Assembly: GCA_035486285.1 (NCBI GenBank)
Contig: DATHNF010000028.1
Location: 1 to 15,905 of the forward strand
DNA length: 15,905 nucleotides
From: DATHNF01 sp035486285
GTDB lineage: Bacteria > Patescibacteriota > Saccharimonadia > Saccharimonadales > UBA4665
Direction of reading: 5' to 3'
A program made the position numbers and the translations under genes. This document shows positions 5,342-12,764 of this stretch, piece after piece. Positions within the stretch are counted from its first letter, which is position 1; each line of letters opens with the position of its first letter. The notes below the pieces were generated by a model, which was given only the letters and a program-made list of their open reading frames with translations, had not been told where the DNA came from and ran no database searches.

Positions 5342-6622
5342 ATGTCAACCTTCCACAAAGCCAAGGAATTAGTTACTAGAACATTTCAGCTGTCCTTTCG
5401 GCCAGACAAAGAGTTGGTTGCCGAGGATGTTCGGGCTGCTCGTGATTACATCGCAGGCTACTGGACCAAGGTAGAGCGCTTTCACCCGAAGGATGACGAA
5501 AGCTTGCTCGGCTTGCCTAAGCCCTACCTAGTGCCGTCATATCGTGCGAAGACTGGCTTCGACTACAATGAGCTGTACTACTGGGATAGCTATTTCATGG
5601 TGCAGGGAATTTTGGACGCCGACCATCAGGAACTAATCATGGGAATTTTGGAAGACCTGATGGCTCTATTCAAGCGCTTCAAAGTAATCCCGAATGCCTC
5701 ACGGACCTATCTTATGGGGCGCTCGCAGCCGCCCTTCTTGACAACCTTCATCTTCGACCTGTACCAACAGTATGACTTGGACGAGAAGTGGCTGAAGCAA
5801 GCTATGGATTTGGCGAGACAGGAGTACGAAGTAGTCTGGATGGGCGTCAAGAAGCCAAATGAACGCCAGGTCTACCGTGGCTTGAGCCGTTACTACGACA
5901 TCAATTACCTGCATGACTTGGCCGAGGCGGAAAGTGGCTGGGACATGACGCCACGCTTCGACCGGCGGGCGCTAGACTTTTTGCCAGTTGACCTGAATGC
6001 TTTGCTCTATAAGTACGAAACCGATTTCGCCCGTACGGCCCGGATCTTTGACGACAAACGCGAAGCCGCCCGCTGGGATGACGCCGCCCAGTTGCGCAAA
6101 AAGACAATGAACGAACTGATGTGGGACCGTACCCGCGGCCTCTACTACGACTACAACTATGTTAAGAAGAAGCGCGGCGGTGTCAGCAGCCTAGCGGCCT
6201 ATTTCCCGATGTGGGCTGGCATGGTTGACGATAAGCAGGCTGCCAGTATGGTCAAGGCACTGCGCCGTTACGAGAATAAGGGTGGTCTGGCTACTACTGA
6301 CGCCTTGCCGCTCGGCCAGTTCGTGTTGGGCAGCATGCCGACGCAGTGGGCGTATCCGAATGGCTGGGCGCCACTACACTTCATTGTGGTTAAAGCGCTG
6401 GAACGTTATGGCTATCACCAGGACGCTCGCCGGATTGCCATGAAATGGCTGAAGACTAACCTTTACTGGTTCAATGACCAGCACGTGTTCCTTGAGAAGT
6501 ACAACGTCGTCTCGCCCGAAAAGCCACCAGTCAAAGGCCTCTACCCCTCCCAAACCGGCTTCGGCTGGACTAACGCCGTCTTCGAGCGCTTCTGCCAAGA
6601 CTACATTGACCGCCCTTTGTAG
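5342..6622 (+). CDS. Alpha,alpha-trehalase, glycoside hydrolase family 37
   Basis: It hydrolyses trehalose to two glucose by inversion in an (alpha/alpha)6 barrel. Family landmarks are in order: FDYNELYYWDSYF (73-85), matching signature 1; ESGWD (197-201), whose Asp201 is the expected general acid; QWAYPNGWAP (335-344), signature 2; LEKYN (384-388), whose Glu385 is the expected base; and GFGWTNAV (406-413). It has 426 residues against roughly 540-570 for E. coli TreA/TreF, missing mainly N-terminal sequence, while all active-site segments are kept. There is no signal peptide, so it should act in the cytoplasm on trehalose that is imported or made internally. No transporter or trehalose synthesis gene is adjacent. 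The leaderless promoter fixes the start at 5342. Confidence 0.93.
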   Translation: MSTFHKAKELVTRTFQLSFRPDKELVAEDVRAARDYIAGYWTKVERFHPKDDESLLGLPKPYLVPSYRAKTGFDYNELYYWDSYFMVQGILDADHQELIMGILEDLMALFKRFKVIPNASRTYLMGRSQPPFLTTFIFDLYQQYDLDEKWLKQAMDLARQEYEVVWMGVKKPNERQVYRGLSRYYDINYLHDLAEAESGWDMTPRFDRRALDFLPVDLNALLYKYETDFARTARIFDDKREAARWDDAAQLRKKTMNELMWDRTRGLYYDYNYVKKKRGGVSSLAAYFPMWAGMVDDKQAASMVKALRRYENKGGLATTDALPLGQFVLGSMPTQWAYPNGWAPLHFIVVKALERYGYHQDARRIAMKWLKTNLYWFNDQHVFLEKYNVVSPEKPPVKGLYPSQTGFGWTNAVFERFCQDYIDRPL

Positions 6623-6693
6623 ACAAGGATTAAAAAGAACTTAAATTCGCTGTAAAATTTAGCTTTCTAGTTTTCGTTTTGCCCCCACCCGCC

Positions 6694-6699
6694 TATAAT
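6694..6699 (+). promoter_or_regulatory. -10 box upstream of the 111-aa protein gene
   Basis: A perfect TATAAT at 6694-6699 lies 23 bases before ATG 6723. The -35 is weak (TTTTCG, 6671-6676, spacer 17). The predicted leader of about 17 nt still includes the AGAGG ribosome binding site. Confidence 0.5.
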
Positions 6700-6722
6700 T
6701 AAAACTCTAATAAAGAGGCGTT

Positions 6723-7058
6723 ATGGCAGACCAAACTACTAACGATAGCAAAGACCCGGACGTAATTGCCCGGACGGCAATTACAGAACTGGTTCCCGGA
6801 ATCATCCGAGAACTGGTACCACAGATTATTAATGAGACAGTGCCAGGTATCATCCACCGGGAAACTGCTGACATTCGCGCTGACGTAAAGATTATCAAGC
6901 GTGTCCAAGGACAACAAGGCATGATGCTGCGCGCCACCCAAACTGACGTCAACCATCTCAAGACCAGCTACCGCCAGCAAGCCGAAGGCATGACCAAGCT
7001 CGGCGTCCTGCTTGAGGATCTAGAACACCGCTTCATGGGCACCACCGAACTCAATTAG
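6723..7058 (+). CDS. Hypothetical helical protein with an octapeptide repeat (111 aa)
   Basis: I do not recognise this soluble protein. Residues 22-45 are three tandem octads: ELVPGIIR, ELVPQIIN, ETVPGIIH. They put Val-Pro and Ile-Ile in a regular amphipathic pattern. The rest (about 46-105) is charged and probably helical or coiled-coil, with DIRADVKIIKRVQGQQGMML and LGVLLEDLEHRF. There are no cysteines, membrane span or signal peptide. The C-terminal half resembles small coiled-coil proteins with a DVxxLK pattern, but that is too general to name a family. AGAGG at 6714-6718 sits four bases before the ATG. It appears monocistronic, behind a TATAAT promoter. Confidence 0.7.
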   Translation: MADQTTNDSKDPDVIARTAITELVPGIIRELVPQIINETVPGIIHRETADIRADVKIIKRVQGQQGMMLRATQTDVNHLKTSYRQQAEGMTKLGVLLEDLEHRFMGTTELN

Positions 7059-7102
7059 CAAATGCACTACAGCAGCCTTATCACTTATGTAATAATATGT
7101 AG

Positions 7103-7603
7103 ATGAGTAAAACGCTAACTATCAAACAACCGAACACTCTCAGGGGTAGTTATGAAGTTTATGATGGTGGTAATTTAGTAGCTAGCCTTAAAACCAACGG
7201 GCTGTTCAAAAAGAAGGGACTGGCTACTATCCAGGGCCAAGAATGGGAATTTACTTTGCCGAACCCGCTTGGTCGTAGTATCGTAGCCACCTCTAGCACC
7301 AGCCCGGCTGTTATTTTTAAGACTGATTTTCTACGTTCTTCAGGCGACACACAAATCAATAGCGAAAAATATTTTTATAAAAGGGTTACCAATAAAATTA
7401 GCCCTGCCAAAATTAAACCGTTGGCCAATGTTTGGCTTAATGACAATCAGGAAGAAATAATTACCCTTCACTTTAATACTCTCATGAAAAGAGAAGGTAC
7501 AGCAATCGTGTCAGACACCGCATTAGCTACTAACGCCGACTACTTACTGTTAATGCTTCTAGCTCTTTTTAGATTGAGGGTTGAATATAGCAGGAGCATG
7601 TAA
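7103..7603 (+). CDS. Hypothetical protein, possibly of the LURP-one/tubby-like C-terminal fold
   Basis: A 166-residue protein rich in beta-type sequence, with alternating short strands such as GSYEVYDGGNLVASLKT and GQEWEFTLP. It ends in a hydrophobic helix DYLLLMLLALFRLRVEY. That pattern recalls bacterial LURP-one-related/tubby-like C-terminal proteins, whose central hydrophobic helix closes a beta barrel; this is a resemblance, not an identification. The second half is richer in A and T (Lys, Asn, Ile, Tyr codons) than the genes around it. No Shine-Dalgarno sequence is seen. TAATAA (7090-7095) lies seven bases before ATG and could be the -10 of a leaderless transcript, but the -35 is poor. 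It is separated from its neighbours by about 45-50 bases on each side. Confidence 0.6.
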   Translation: MSKTLTIKQPNTLRGSYEVYDGGNLVASLKTNGLFKKKGLATIQGQEWEFTLPNPLGRSIVATSSTSPAVIFKTDFLRSSGDTQINSEKYFYKRVTNKISPAKIKPLANVWLNDNQEEIITLHFNTLMKREGTAIVSDTALATNADYLLLMLLALFRLRVEYSRSM

Positions 7604-7654
7604 GCTGGAATAATTCAAGGCCTTCAAAAACCACGGCCTAGTAATAACTGAACT

Positions 7655-7972
7655 ATGAATAAACCACCAAAGCCCACAAGCTTGGAAGAGTACCAGCAGC
7701 TTATCCGGGAGTTGGTGCTGGAGCGCGGGTATGACAAGGAAACAGTGCCGGAAGTGTTTACACTGCTGGTTGAAGAGGTTGGGGAACTGGCGAAAGCCAT
7801 CCGCAAGGTGAATGGGCAGAAGGTCGGTACGCACTCCCAAACATATGAAGTAGCCGATGAGCTGGCCGATATCTTCTGGTTACTAATCGATCTTTGTAAT
7901 CGTCTCGACGTTGATCTCGAGCAGGCCTTTCGTGACAAGGAGACGAAAAACCAAACACGGAAGTACTCATGA
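7655..7972 (+). CDS. MazG-like nucleotide pyrophosphohydrolase
   Basis: A 105-residue all-alpha NTP pyrophosphohydrolase of the MazG type. Such enzymes split non-canonical or excess (d)NTPs to NMP and pyrophosphate. The magnesium-binding motifs are visible: E40-E41-V-G-E44 (EExxE) on one helix and E69-L-A-D72 (ExxD) on the next. The C-terminal NRLDVDLEQAF..K..KN..RKYS is characteristic. One domain only, in line with short single-domain MazG proteins. The stop codon overlaps the start of the Nudix gene (ATGA, 7969-7972), so translation is coupled and both may clean the nucleotide pool. No Shine-Dalgarno sequence is present. TAATAA (7642-7647) lies seven bases before ATG, compatible with a leaderless start, though its -35 is poor. 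Confidence 0.9.
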   Translation: MNKPPKPTSLEEYQQLIRELVLERGYDKETVPEVFTLLVEEVGELAKAIRKVNGQKVGTHSQTYEVADELADIFWLLIDLCNRLDVDLEQAFRDKETKNQTRKYS

Positions 7973-8463
7973 GCAAACAGAGCGCCGGTATACTGGTCTT
8001 TCGCGGCAATCCACGGTCCGTTGAAGTATTGCTGGTCCATCCTGCTGGCCCGTTCTGGGCCAAGAAAGATACTTGGTCCATCCCCAAGGGGGAGCTTGAC
8101 GAAGGCGAAGACCACTTAGCAGCTGCCTTTCGCGAGTTTGAAGAAGAGCTCGGCATGTTACCGCCTGCTGGCGAGCTGCTGGAGTTGGGCTCCATGAAAC
8201 AGAGTGGCGGCAAGACGAACTATATTTGGGCCGTTGAAGGCGAGTTTAATGTCAAGCTTTTCAAAGGCAATACTTTCACAATGGAGTGGCCGCCAAAGTC
8301 GGGTCAACAGCAGGAGTTCCCCGAAAACGACCGTGCCGCCTGGTTTGATCTAGCCACTGCCAAGCGCAAGCTATTCAAAGCCCAGATCGTCTTCATCGAC
8401 CGTTTGGCTGAGCGGCTAAAAATTGAAATGACACCCGAACCAGAGCAGCAATCGTTATTGTAG
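7969..8463 (+). CDS. Nudix hydrolase
   Basis: A 164-residue Nudix hydrolase acting on a nucleoside diphosphate linked to another group. The Nudix box is complete: G41-x5-E47-x7-R55-E56-F-E-E59-E60-L-G62-M63, so the metal-binding glutamates are all present. WSIPKGELDEGED (36-48) is typical of small house-cleaning or diadenosine polyphosphate-type members, but the substrate cannot be fixed from sequence. The insert KSGQQQEFPENDRAAWFDL after the box fits the usual beta strand and the helix carrying substrate contacts. It is translationally coupled to the MazG-like gene upstream. metG follows 41 bases downstream, so the three may share transcripts. Confidence 0.9.
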   Translation: MSKQSAGILVFRGNPRSVEVLLVHPAGPFWAKKDTWSIPKGELDEGEDHLAAAFREFEEELGMLPPAGELLELGSMKQSGGKTNYIWAVEGEFNVKLFKGNTFTMEWPPKSGQQQEFPENDRAAWFDLATAKRKLFKAQIVFIDRLAERLKIEMTPEPEQQSLL

Positions 8464-8504
8464 GCGATTTTTAATTAGTTCTGTAACCAGGTAGACTAGG
8501 TATA

Positions 8505-9965
8505 ATGAGTAATTACTACGTCACGACGTCTATTCCCTATGTCAACGGTGAGCCACACCTCGGCCACGCCATGGAGTTCATAATGGCCGACGTGCTGGCC
8601 CGACGAGCGCGGCAGCAGGGCGAGATGGTTATCTTCAGCATTGGTACTGATGAGCACGGCGGCAAGATTGCCGAGAAAGCCGCTGAGCTTAAGCTGACGC
8701 CGAAAGCCCTGGCTGACCAGATGAGTGCTCGTTTCAGCCAGCTGGCCCAGAGTCTTAATATTAGCAATGATCGCTTCATTCGTACGACCGACGCTGGGCA
8801 TGAACAACGGGCCCAGTTGATTTGGAAAGCCTTAGCGAAGAATATTTACAAAGACAAATATGTCGGCTGGTACTGCACCGGCGACGAAGCCTTTTTTAGT
8901 GAGGCCGAAGTTAAAGCTAATAACGGCGTTTGCCCTAGTCACAACCGGCCGTACGAGAAAGTTGAGGAAGAGAACTGTTTCTTCAAACTCAGTGCCTACA
9001 ACGATCAGATCAAAAAAGCCATCACATCCGGCGACCTGCTGATTTTGCCCGAAACCCGACGTAATGAAATCCTTAGCACGCTCAAGGACGGTTTGACGGA
9101 TATCAGCGTATCGCGCCCCAAACAAAAGATCGGTTGGGGTATCCCAGTGCCCGGCGATCCAGACCAGGTGATGTATGTCTGGTTCGAGGCGCTAATGAAC
9201 TATATAACCGTGCTGGGCTACCCAGAACACGCTGATTTCAAGAAGTTTTGGCCAGCTAATGTCCAGGTCGTCGGCAAGGACATTATTCGTTTCCACGCCG
9301 GTATCTGGCCGGCCATGCTCATGGGCCTCGGCCTGGCGCTGCCTAAGATGCTCTACGTGCACGGCTTCATTAATGTCGATAACAAGAAAATGAGTAAGAG
9401 CCTGGGCAACTATATCTCGCCGGACGACGTTATTGCGAAGTACGGTACAGATGCTTTCCGCTACTACTTCTTGCGGCACATCCCGAGCTATAATGATGGT
9501 GATTTCACTTGGGAGACCTTTGAAGCGGCCTATAATAACGAGCTGGCTAACGAGCTCGGTAACGCTGTGCAGCGTACAGTCGTCATGGCTCAGAAATACC
9601 AGGATGGCGTGATTGGTGATACGCCGCCGCCGGAACACGACATCGCCCAGTACGAAGAGGCGCTGGCTGTTTGTCATTTCGATCGAGCGCTTGACGAAGT
9701 TTGGGAGCAAGTCCGCGGCCTGAACCAGTACATTGACGAAGAGAAACCATGGGAAATCGCCAAGCAAGGTGACACTGACCATTTGCGCGAAGTTCTGGCA
9801 TATCAGGTTGGCTCGCTGCTGCAAATTGCTGACTTGCTGGAACCCTTCCTACCTGATACTGCCGCCAAAATTAAAGCTGTCTTCCACGAAGGGCTGATCA
9901 CTCCCCTAACTGGCACCCTATTCCCCAAGCAAGAGTCTACTGCGACGCCAGAGCCAGCTCAATAA
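8505..9965 (+). CDS. metG: Methionyl-tRNA synthetase
   Basis: It charges tRNA-Met with methionine in the cytoplasm. The class I signatures HLGH (18-21) and KMSKS (295-299) are present, as are GTDEHG (47-52) and the WFEAL and VGKDIIRFHA segments of the methionine site. The helical anticodon domain runs from about 335 to 465. The 486-residue length means the C-terminal dimerising tRNA-binding domain seen in longer MetRS is missing. The insertion domain has C124-x2-D127 and C143-x2-H146 where Thermus-type enzymes use CxxC and CxxH, so one zinc ligand is altered. AGG sits four bases before the ATG; a TAGACT (8492-8497) seven bases upstream could be a leaderless -10. The last 29 bases overlap the convergent ADP-ribose pyrophosphatase gene. 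Confidence 0.96.
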   Translation: MSNYYVTTSIPYVNGEPHLGHAMEFIMADVLARRARQQGEMVIFSIGTDEHGGKIAEKAAELKLTPKALADQMSARFSQLAQSLNISNDRFIRTTDAGHEQRAQLIWKALAKNIYKDKYVGWYCTGDEAFFSEAEVKANNGVCPSHNRPYEKVEEENCFFKLSAYNDQIKKAITSGDLLILPETRRNEILSTLKDGLTDISVSRPKQKIGWGIPVPGDPDQVMYVWFEALMNYITVLGYPEHADFKKFWPANVQVVGKDIIRFHAGIWPAMLMGLGLALPKMLYVHGFINVDNKKMSKSLGNYISPDDVIAKYGTDAFRYYFLRHIPSYNDGDFTWETFEAAYNNELANELGNAVQRTVVMAQKYQDGVIGDTPPPEHDIAQYEEALAVCHFDRALDEVWEQVRGLNQYIDEEKPWEIAKQGDTDHLREVLAYQVGSLLQIADLLEPFLPDTAAKIKAVFHEGLITPLTGTLFPKQESTATPEPAQ

Positions 9966-10731
9966 TCAGATTGTGTGAACCGAACAAACGAGACTGCCGC
10001 GCTTCTTCAAGCGGTACCCAGCCGGCCCACTTGGCGTCGTCCTTGCCGCGGACGGCAGGCAATGACCCATGATTGCCCAGGTTAATGAGTAGGGCGGTTG
10101 TCTCTGGCCAAGCGTGTGCTGTCATGCGAAGATCAACTACCAGGCCTTTGTACACGATAGGAGCCTCATGATGGTCGCTGACATCAAGTGTCGTTTCCTC
10201 TTTTAGCTCACGAAGACCAGCAGTGCGGGCCGGGTCGTCTTCTCGGGCTAAATCGTCCTCAGGGTCAACAAAGCCGCCAGGCAGTGCTAAAACACCCAGG
10301 TCAGTACGTTCGACAAGCAGGATGTGGCCAGCTTTGATAACAACCGAATCGGCTGTGTAATTTGGCCCCCAATGGCGATAAAACTCTCTACCGGTGACTA
10401 CACCGATTTGCGGATCGGTAACCATTTCTTCTAGCCAGGGGTGTATTGGCCTCCCCAGTTGATCAGTTGCTAACCCTGAGTCCTGAATAGCTGCGTATTC
10501 GCCAGGACTCGGCCAAACTGCACCAGTATCTGACCGACCGAAACCAATATCCGGCCGGCAATCATGCGAATGATCGAGCGCCAAAGCAAACAGCCGATCA
10601 TCAAATGCAGGATACCCAGGATATTGCTGCACAGCTAAGGCTGTCGCCAGTGCCGCTAGGTGCCGGTGTTTGAGCGACTCATTTGCAGCAGTCATAGTTT
10701 CAGACTGCGGCAGTGATTCGTTGGAAGACAT
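9937..10731 (-). CDS. NUDT9-type ADP-ribose pyrophosphatase (Nudix)
   Basis: It probably splits ADP-ribose, the product of NAD breakdown, into AMP and ribose-5-phosphate. The match to the NUDT9 lineage is visible in order: RHWGPNYTAD (119-128), LALPGGFVDPE, IVYKGLVVD, a DDAKW strand and a C-terminal SHNLIIELA helix. The Nudix box has GGFVDPE and RELKEE, but 15 residues separate the first box Glu from the RE pair instead of seven, and the late Gly is Thr. The N-terminal 100 residues form an extra domain or cap, as in NUDT9. The ATG at 10731 is chosen because AAAGGAG precedes it by seven bases inside the upstream gene. The 32-base overlap with pncB couples it to NAD salvage. Confidence 0.85.
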   Translation of the reverse strand: MSSNESLPQSETMTAANESLKHRHLAALATALAVQQYPGYPAFDDRLFALALDHSHDCRPDIGFGRSDTGAVWPSPGEYAAIQDSGLATDQLGRPIHPWLEEMVTDPQIGVVTGREFYRHWGPNYTADSVVIKAGHILLVERTDLGVLALPGGFVDPEDDLAREDDPARTAGLRELKEETTLDVSDHHEAPIVYKGLVVDLRMTAHAWPETTALLINLGNHGSLPAVRGKDDAKWAGWVPLEEARQSRLFGSHNLIIELALASQ

Positions 10732-11962
10732 GCTGGTACTCCTTTACTTTTTCTGCAGGACCGGTGTGTTTGCCGGCGTTGTCACTTAGTTTAACAGTGT
10801 CGGCCTCTTGGCCTTCGGCAGTTTTGACATGAGTGACTTTCATGACAACGTTCAGTGGCTGCAGCCCCAAATCATTAGTTAGGGTTGTGCCCCAGCCGAA
10901 GATGATATTGATACGACCCTTAAAGTGATTGTTCAGGTCGACAATCTGCTGCATATCGAGCCCGTCGCTGAAAACTACCGTCTTAGTCTCTGCATCAATG
11001 CCATTACTATCATAAAAGTCAATCAACCTTTCTCCAAATGCTACTGGATCGCCGGAATCATGACGGACGCCGCGCCATTGTCTAGCTTGCTTTGGGGTAA
11101 AGTCTTCGAAAAAGAAGTCACTACCGAAGGTGTCGGTGAGCGCAATCGCCAAGTCGTCGCCGTACCGTTCGTGCCAATCCTGTAGGAATGTATTGTGGGA
11201 ATCCCGGATATCCTCGCCACGGGCGTCGGCTAGTCCGGCATACAGCATGGGCATTTCGTGGGCGAATGTACCAATTGGCTTAAGGCCCATTGTATTAGCC
11301 AGGGCCACATTACTGGTACCTAATAGATTGTCAGGGCACTCTGTTTGCAAACGCTGTAAGACATGCCGCTGCCAACGAAAGCTGAAGTGCCGCCGTGTTC
11401 CAAAGTCGGCAATTTTAATATCCGGATTTGCCTGCATACTAGCGACCTTCTCATCTAGGCGCCGATCGCCCTCTTCGTATATTGCTGCCAGGTCCAAACC
11501 GTTAGCCCGTACATAATTCTCGAAGTACATTTCGTTGGCTTCGCTCATGACTATTGTTTCCCAAAAGGTCACTTCTGAGCTTTTGCCGGTAGCCGTAATT
11601 GCCAGGTCACCTGTGGCTTCGTCGTGTGTGACCCTTGCTGGCGGCAAACCTTCCTGTTGTAAGTGGCCCAGGAAAGCATCGCTGAATACCCGATCGCCCG
11701 TGCTGTTAACAAGAGTAGCGAAGTAATCAATCTCGTCAGGCTGCCAGTCATACTCACGGATAGTGTCAAGCCGTCCTTGCAAGCCGTCTACACTAATGTA
11801 ATCCTCCAGTCGCTGCTCGCCCCTGTTCTTGAAGGTAAAGGTTACCGTTGCTTGTGGTTCTTTCTCGTAGGCCAGCTGGCTCATGGTCGGTTTGTAGTAA
11901 TCTAGGCCACGACTGACCAACATAGTGTCTTCGCGGGATGGGCCGTATTCGATGCTGCTCAT
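10700..11962 (-). CDS. pncB: Nicotinate phosphoribosyltransferase
   Basis: It converts nicotinate and PRPP, with ATP, to nicotinate mononucleotide (NaMN) in the Preiss-Handler salvage pathway. Family landmarks are DFGTRRHFSF (186-195), GTSNVALA (215-222), GTFAHEMP (231-238) with H235 at the place of the phosphorylated catalytic histidine, LTDTFGSDFFFEDF (275-288), GVRHDSGDP (298-306) and FGWGTTLTNDLG (355-366). At 420 residues it is close to the 400 of E. coli PncB. The start ATG overlaps the nicotinamidase stop (ATGA, 11959-11962), so the two are translationally coupled. Its 3' end carries the ribosome binding site and start of the ADP-ribose pyrophosphatase gene. Confidence 0.96.
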   Translation of the reverse strand: MSSIEYGPSREDTMLVSRGLDYYKPTMSQLAYEKEPQATVTFTFKNRGEQRLEDYISVDGLQGRLDTIREYDWQPDEIDYFATLVNSTGDRVFSDAFLGHLQQEGLPPARVTHDEATGDLAITATGKSSEVTFWETIVMSEANEMYFENYVRANGLDLAAIYEEGDRRLDEKVASMQANPDIKIADFGTRRHFSFRWQRHVLQRLQTECPDNLLGTSNVALANTMGLKPIGTFAHEMPMLYAGLADARGEDIRDSHNTFLQDWHERYGDDLAIALTDTFGSDFFFEDFTPKQARQWRGVRHDSGDPVAFGERLIDFYDSNGIDAETKTVVFSDGLDMQQIVDLNNHFKGRINIIFGWGTTLTNDLGLQPLNVVMKVTHVKTAEGQEADTVKLSDNAGKHTGPAEKVKEYQHVFQRITAAV

Positions 11963-12660
11963 TGGATTATCTCCGGCAGGCTGGCGAAGACCTCTGCTTG
12001 TGCTTGACCAGTTGTTATCAGGCGTATACCCATAGCGCCCAAGTGTTCTAAGCAGGCTTCCCGGTCCTCGGCGACAATCGATTCTGCGGCGTCCGTCACA
12101 ATTGCGACTTGAAATCCCTGTTCGTGCAGGTCAATAGCTGTTTGGTCGACGCATAGCGGCCGCTCTTTGCTACCAATGGCGATGCCGCCCAAGTAGAGGT
12201 GGTCGGTTCCTCTGAAGCGGAGGTAGTCAGGTAGTAGCACGTCGCCACCCATTTCGGGAATAATGGCATGTGCTAGTGCGCCGGTGTAGCTTTCGTCTTC
12301 TGCTGGTGTCCGTGCGATGACATCACCCTTTATGAAATGTCTGGCAATTGCGCCCGCCGCGATCAATTCAGGGTGCAATGCTGAGCCCGGCGTGTCCTTG
12401 ATGCCGTGTTCCGGCCAGGTGGTAACGAAGTCCGGATTGTCTGAAATATGAGCCGTACCCTTCAGATGGGCATCCTGGGTGGTCGCGACTAGCATGCCGT
12501 GCTCGTACGTCCTGGTTAGTTTATTGAGCGGGGCAACGATACGTTGTCCGTTAGGGGCGGGCAATTCGCCAAACCCCTCGACACCAAGCCGCTCACCTTC
12601 CACCGCAGGCATGAAACAACGCTGAGCATCGATGATTACAAGCGCTTTATTGTGATTCAT
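11959..12660 (-). CDS. pncA: Nicotinamidase (isochorismatase-like cysteine hydrolase)
   Basis: It deamidates nicotinamide to nicotinate, the first step of salvage. The catalytic triad is D11 (VIIDAQ), K111 (FIKG) and C170 (LCV). The metal site is D63 and H65 (TQDAH) with H85 (WPEHG), matching PncA geometry. It has 233 residues, slightly longer than the usual 180-215. The loop before the catalytic cysteine is odd: GIAIGSKERPLCV replaces the usual G-x-A-T-D-Y-C-V, putting five more residues between Gly and Cys. Metal and triad residues all remain, so activity is likely, but specificity may differ. It is the first gene of the salvage operon, with AGG five bases before ATG. Its promoter is covered by the putative NrtR operators. 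Confidence 0.88.
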   Translation of the reverse strand: MNHNKALVIIDAQRCFMPAVEGERLGVEGFGELPAPNGQRIVAPLNKLTRTYEHGMLVATTQDAHLKGTAHISDNPDFVTTWPEHGIKDTPGSALHPELIAAGAIARHFIKGDVIARTPAEDESYTGALAHAIIPEMGGDVLLPDYLRFRGTDHLYLGGIAIGSKERPLCVDQTAIDLHEQGFQVAIVTDAAESIVAEDREACLEHLGAMGIRLITTGQAQAEVFASLPEIIQ

Positions 12661-12692
12661 AACGACCTACCTTTCTTAGTAATTGTTACTTA

Positions 12693-12705
12693 CACACTAA
12701 GTGTG
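12693..12705. promoter_or_regulatory. Palindrome at the salvage operon start, putative second NrtR site
   Basis: CACACT-A-AGTGTG is a perfect odd palindrome. It lies just downstream of the predicted salvage transcription start (near 12707). It shares the ACACT core of the main operator, but with the half-sites adjoining. A further inverted repeat, AGTAA-TTG-TTACT (12678-12690), adjoins it. Confidence 0.5.
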
Positions 12706-12713
12706 ATATACTC

Positions 12714-12742
12714 AGGGTAGTTGATAGTTAGTGTATTGTCAA
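12714..12742 (-). promoter_or_regulatory. Promoter of the NAD salvage operon
   Basis: On the minus strand a perfect TTGACA (12742-12737), spacer 17, TACCCT (12719-12714). The -35 box lies inside the TAGTGT-N7-ACACTA operator. Transcription should start near 12707. Confidence 0.6.
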
Positions 12743-12747
12743 CACTA
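12729..12747. promoter_or_regulatory. Putative NrtR operator, TAGTGT-N7-ACACTA
   Basis: A 19-base inverted repeat with perfect 6-base arms covers the -35 boxes of both divergent promoters. From memory, NrtR operators in several bacterial groups carry TAGTGT-type half-sites. The presence of nrtR 1 kb away and NAD genes on the regulated side makes NrtR the obvious candidate, but binding is inferred. Confidence 0.65.
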
Positions 12748-12764
12748 TTTATATTTTGTATAGG
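12736..12764 (+). promoter_or_regulatory. Promoter of the histidine phosphatase gene
   Basis: TTGTCA (12736-12741), spacer 17, TATAGG (12759-12764). The -35 overlaps the salvage -35 on the other strand by five bases, so the two promoters should compete for polymerase. The A/T-rich leader is about 80 nt. Confidence 0.5.

Noticed and set aside
9192..9824. 210-codon open frame on the minus strand inside metG
   Set aside because: It lies wholly antisense to a clear methionyl-tRNA synthetase, has no ribosome binding site and its translation resembles no family.
10695..10731. Internal ATG at 10695 as start of the ADP-ribose pyrophosphatase
   Set aside because: No ribosome binding site precedes it, whereas AAAGGAG stands seven bases before the ATG at 10731.
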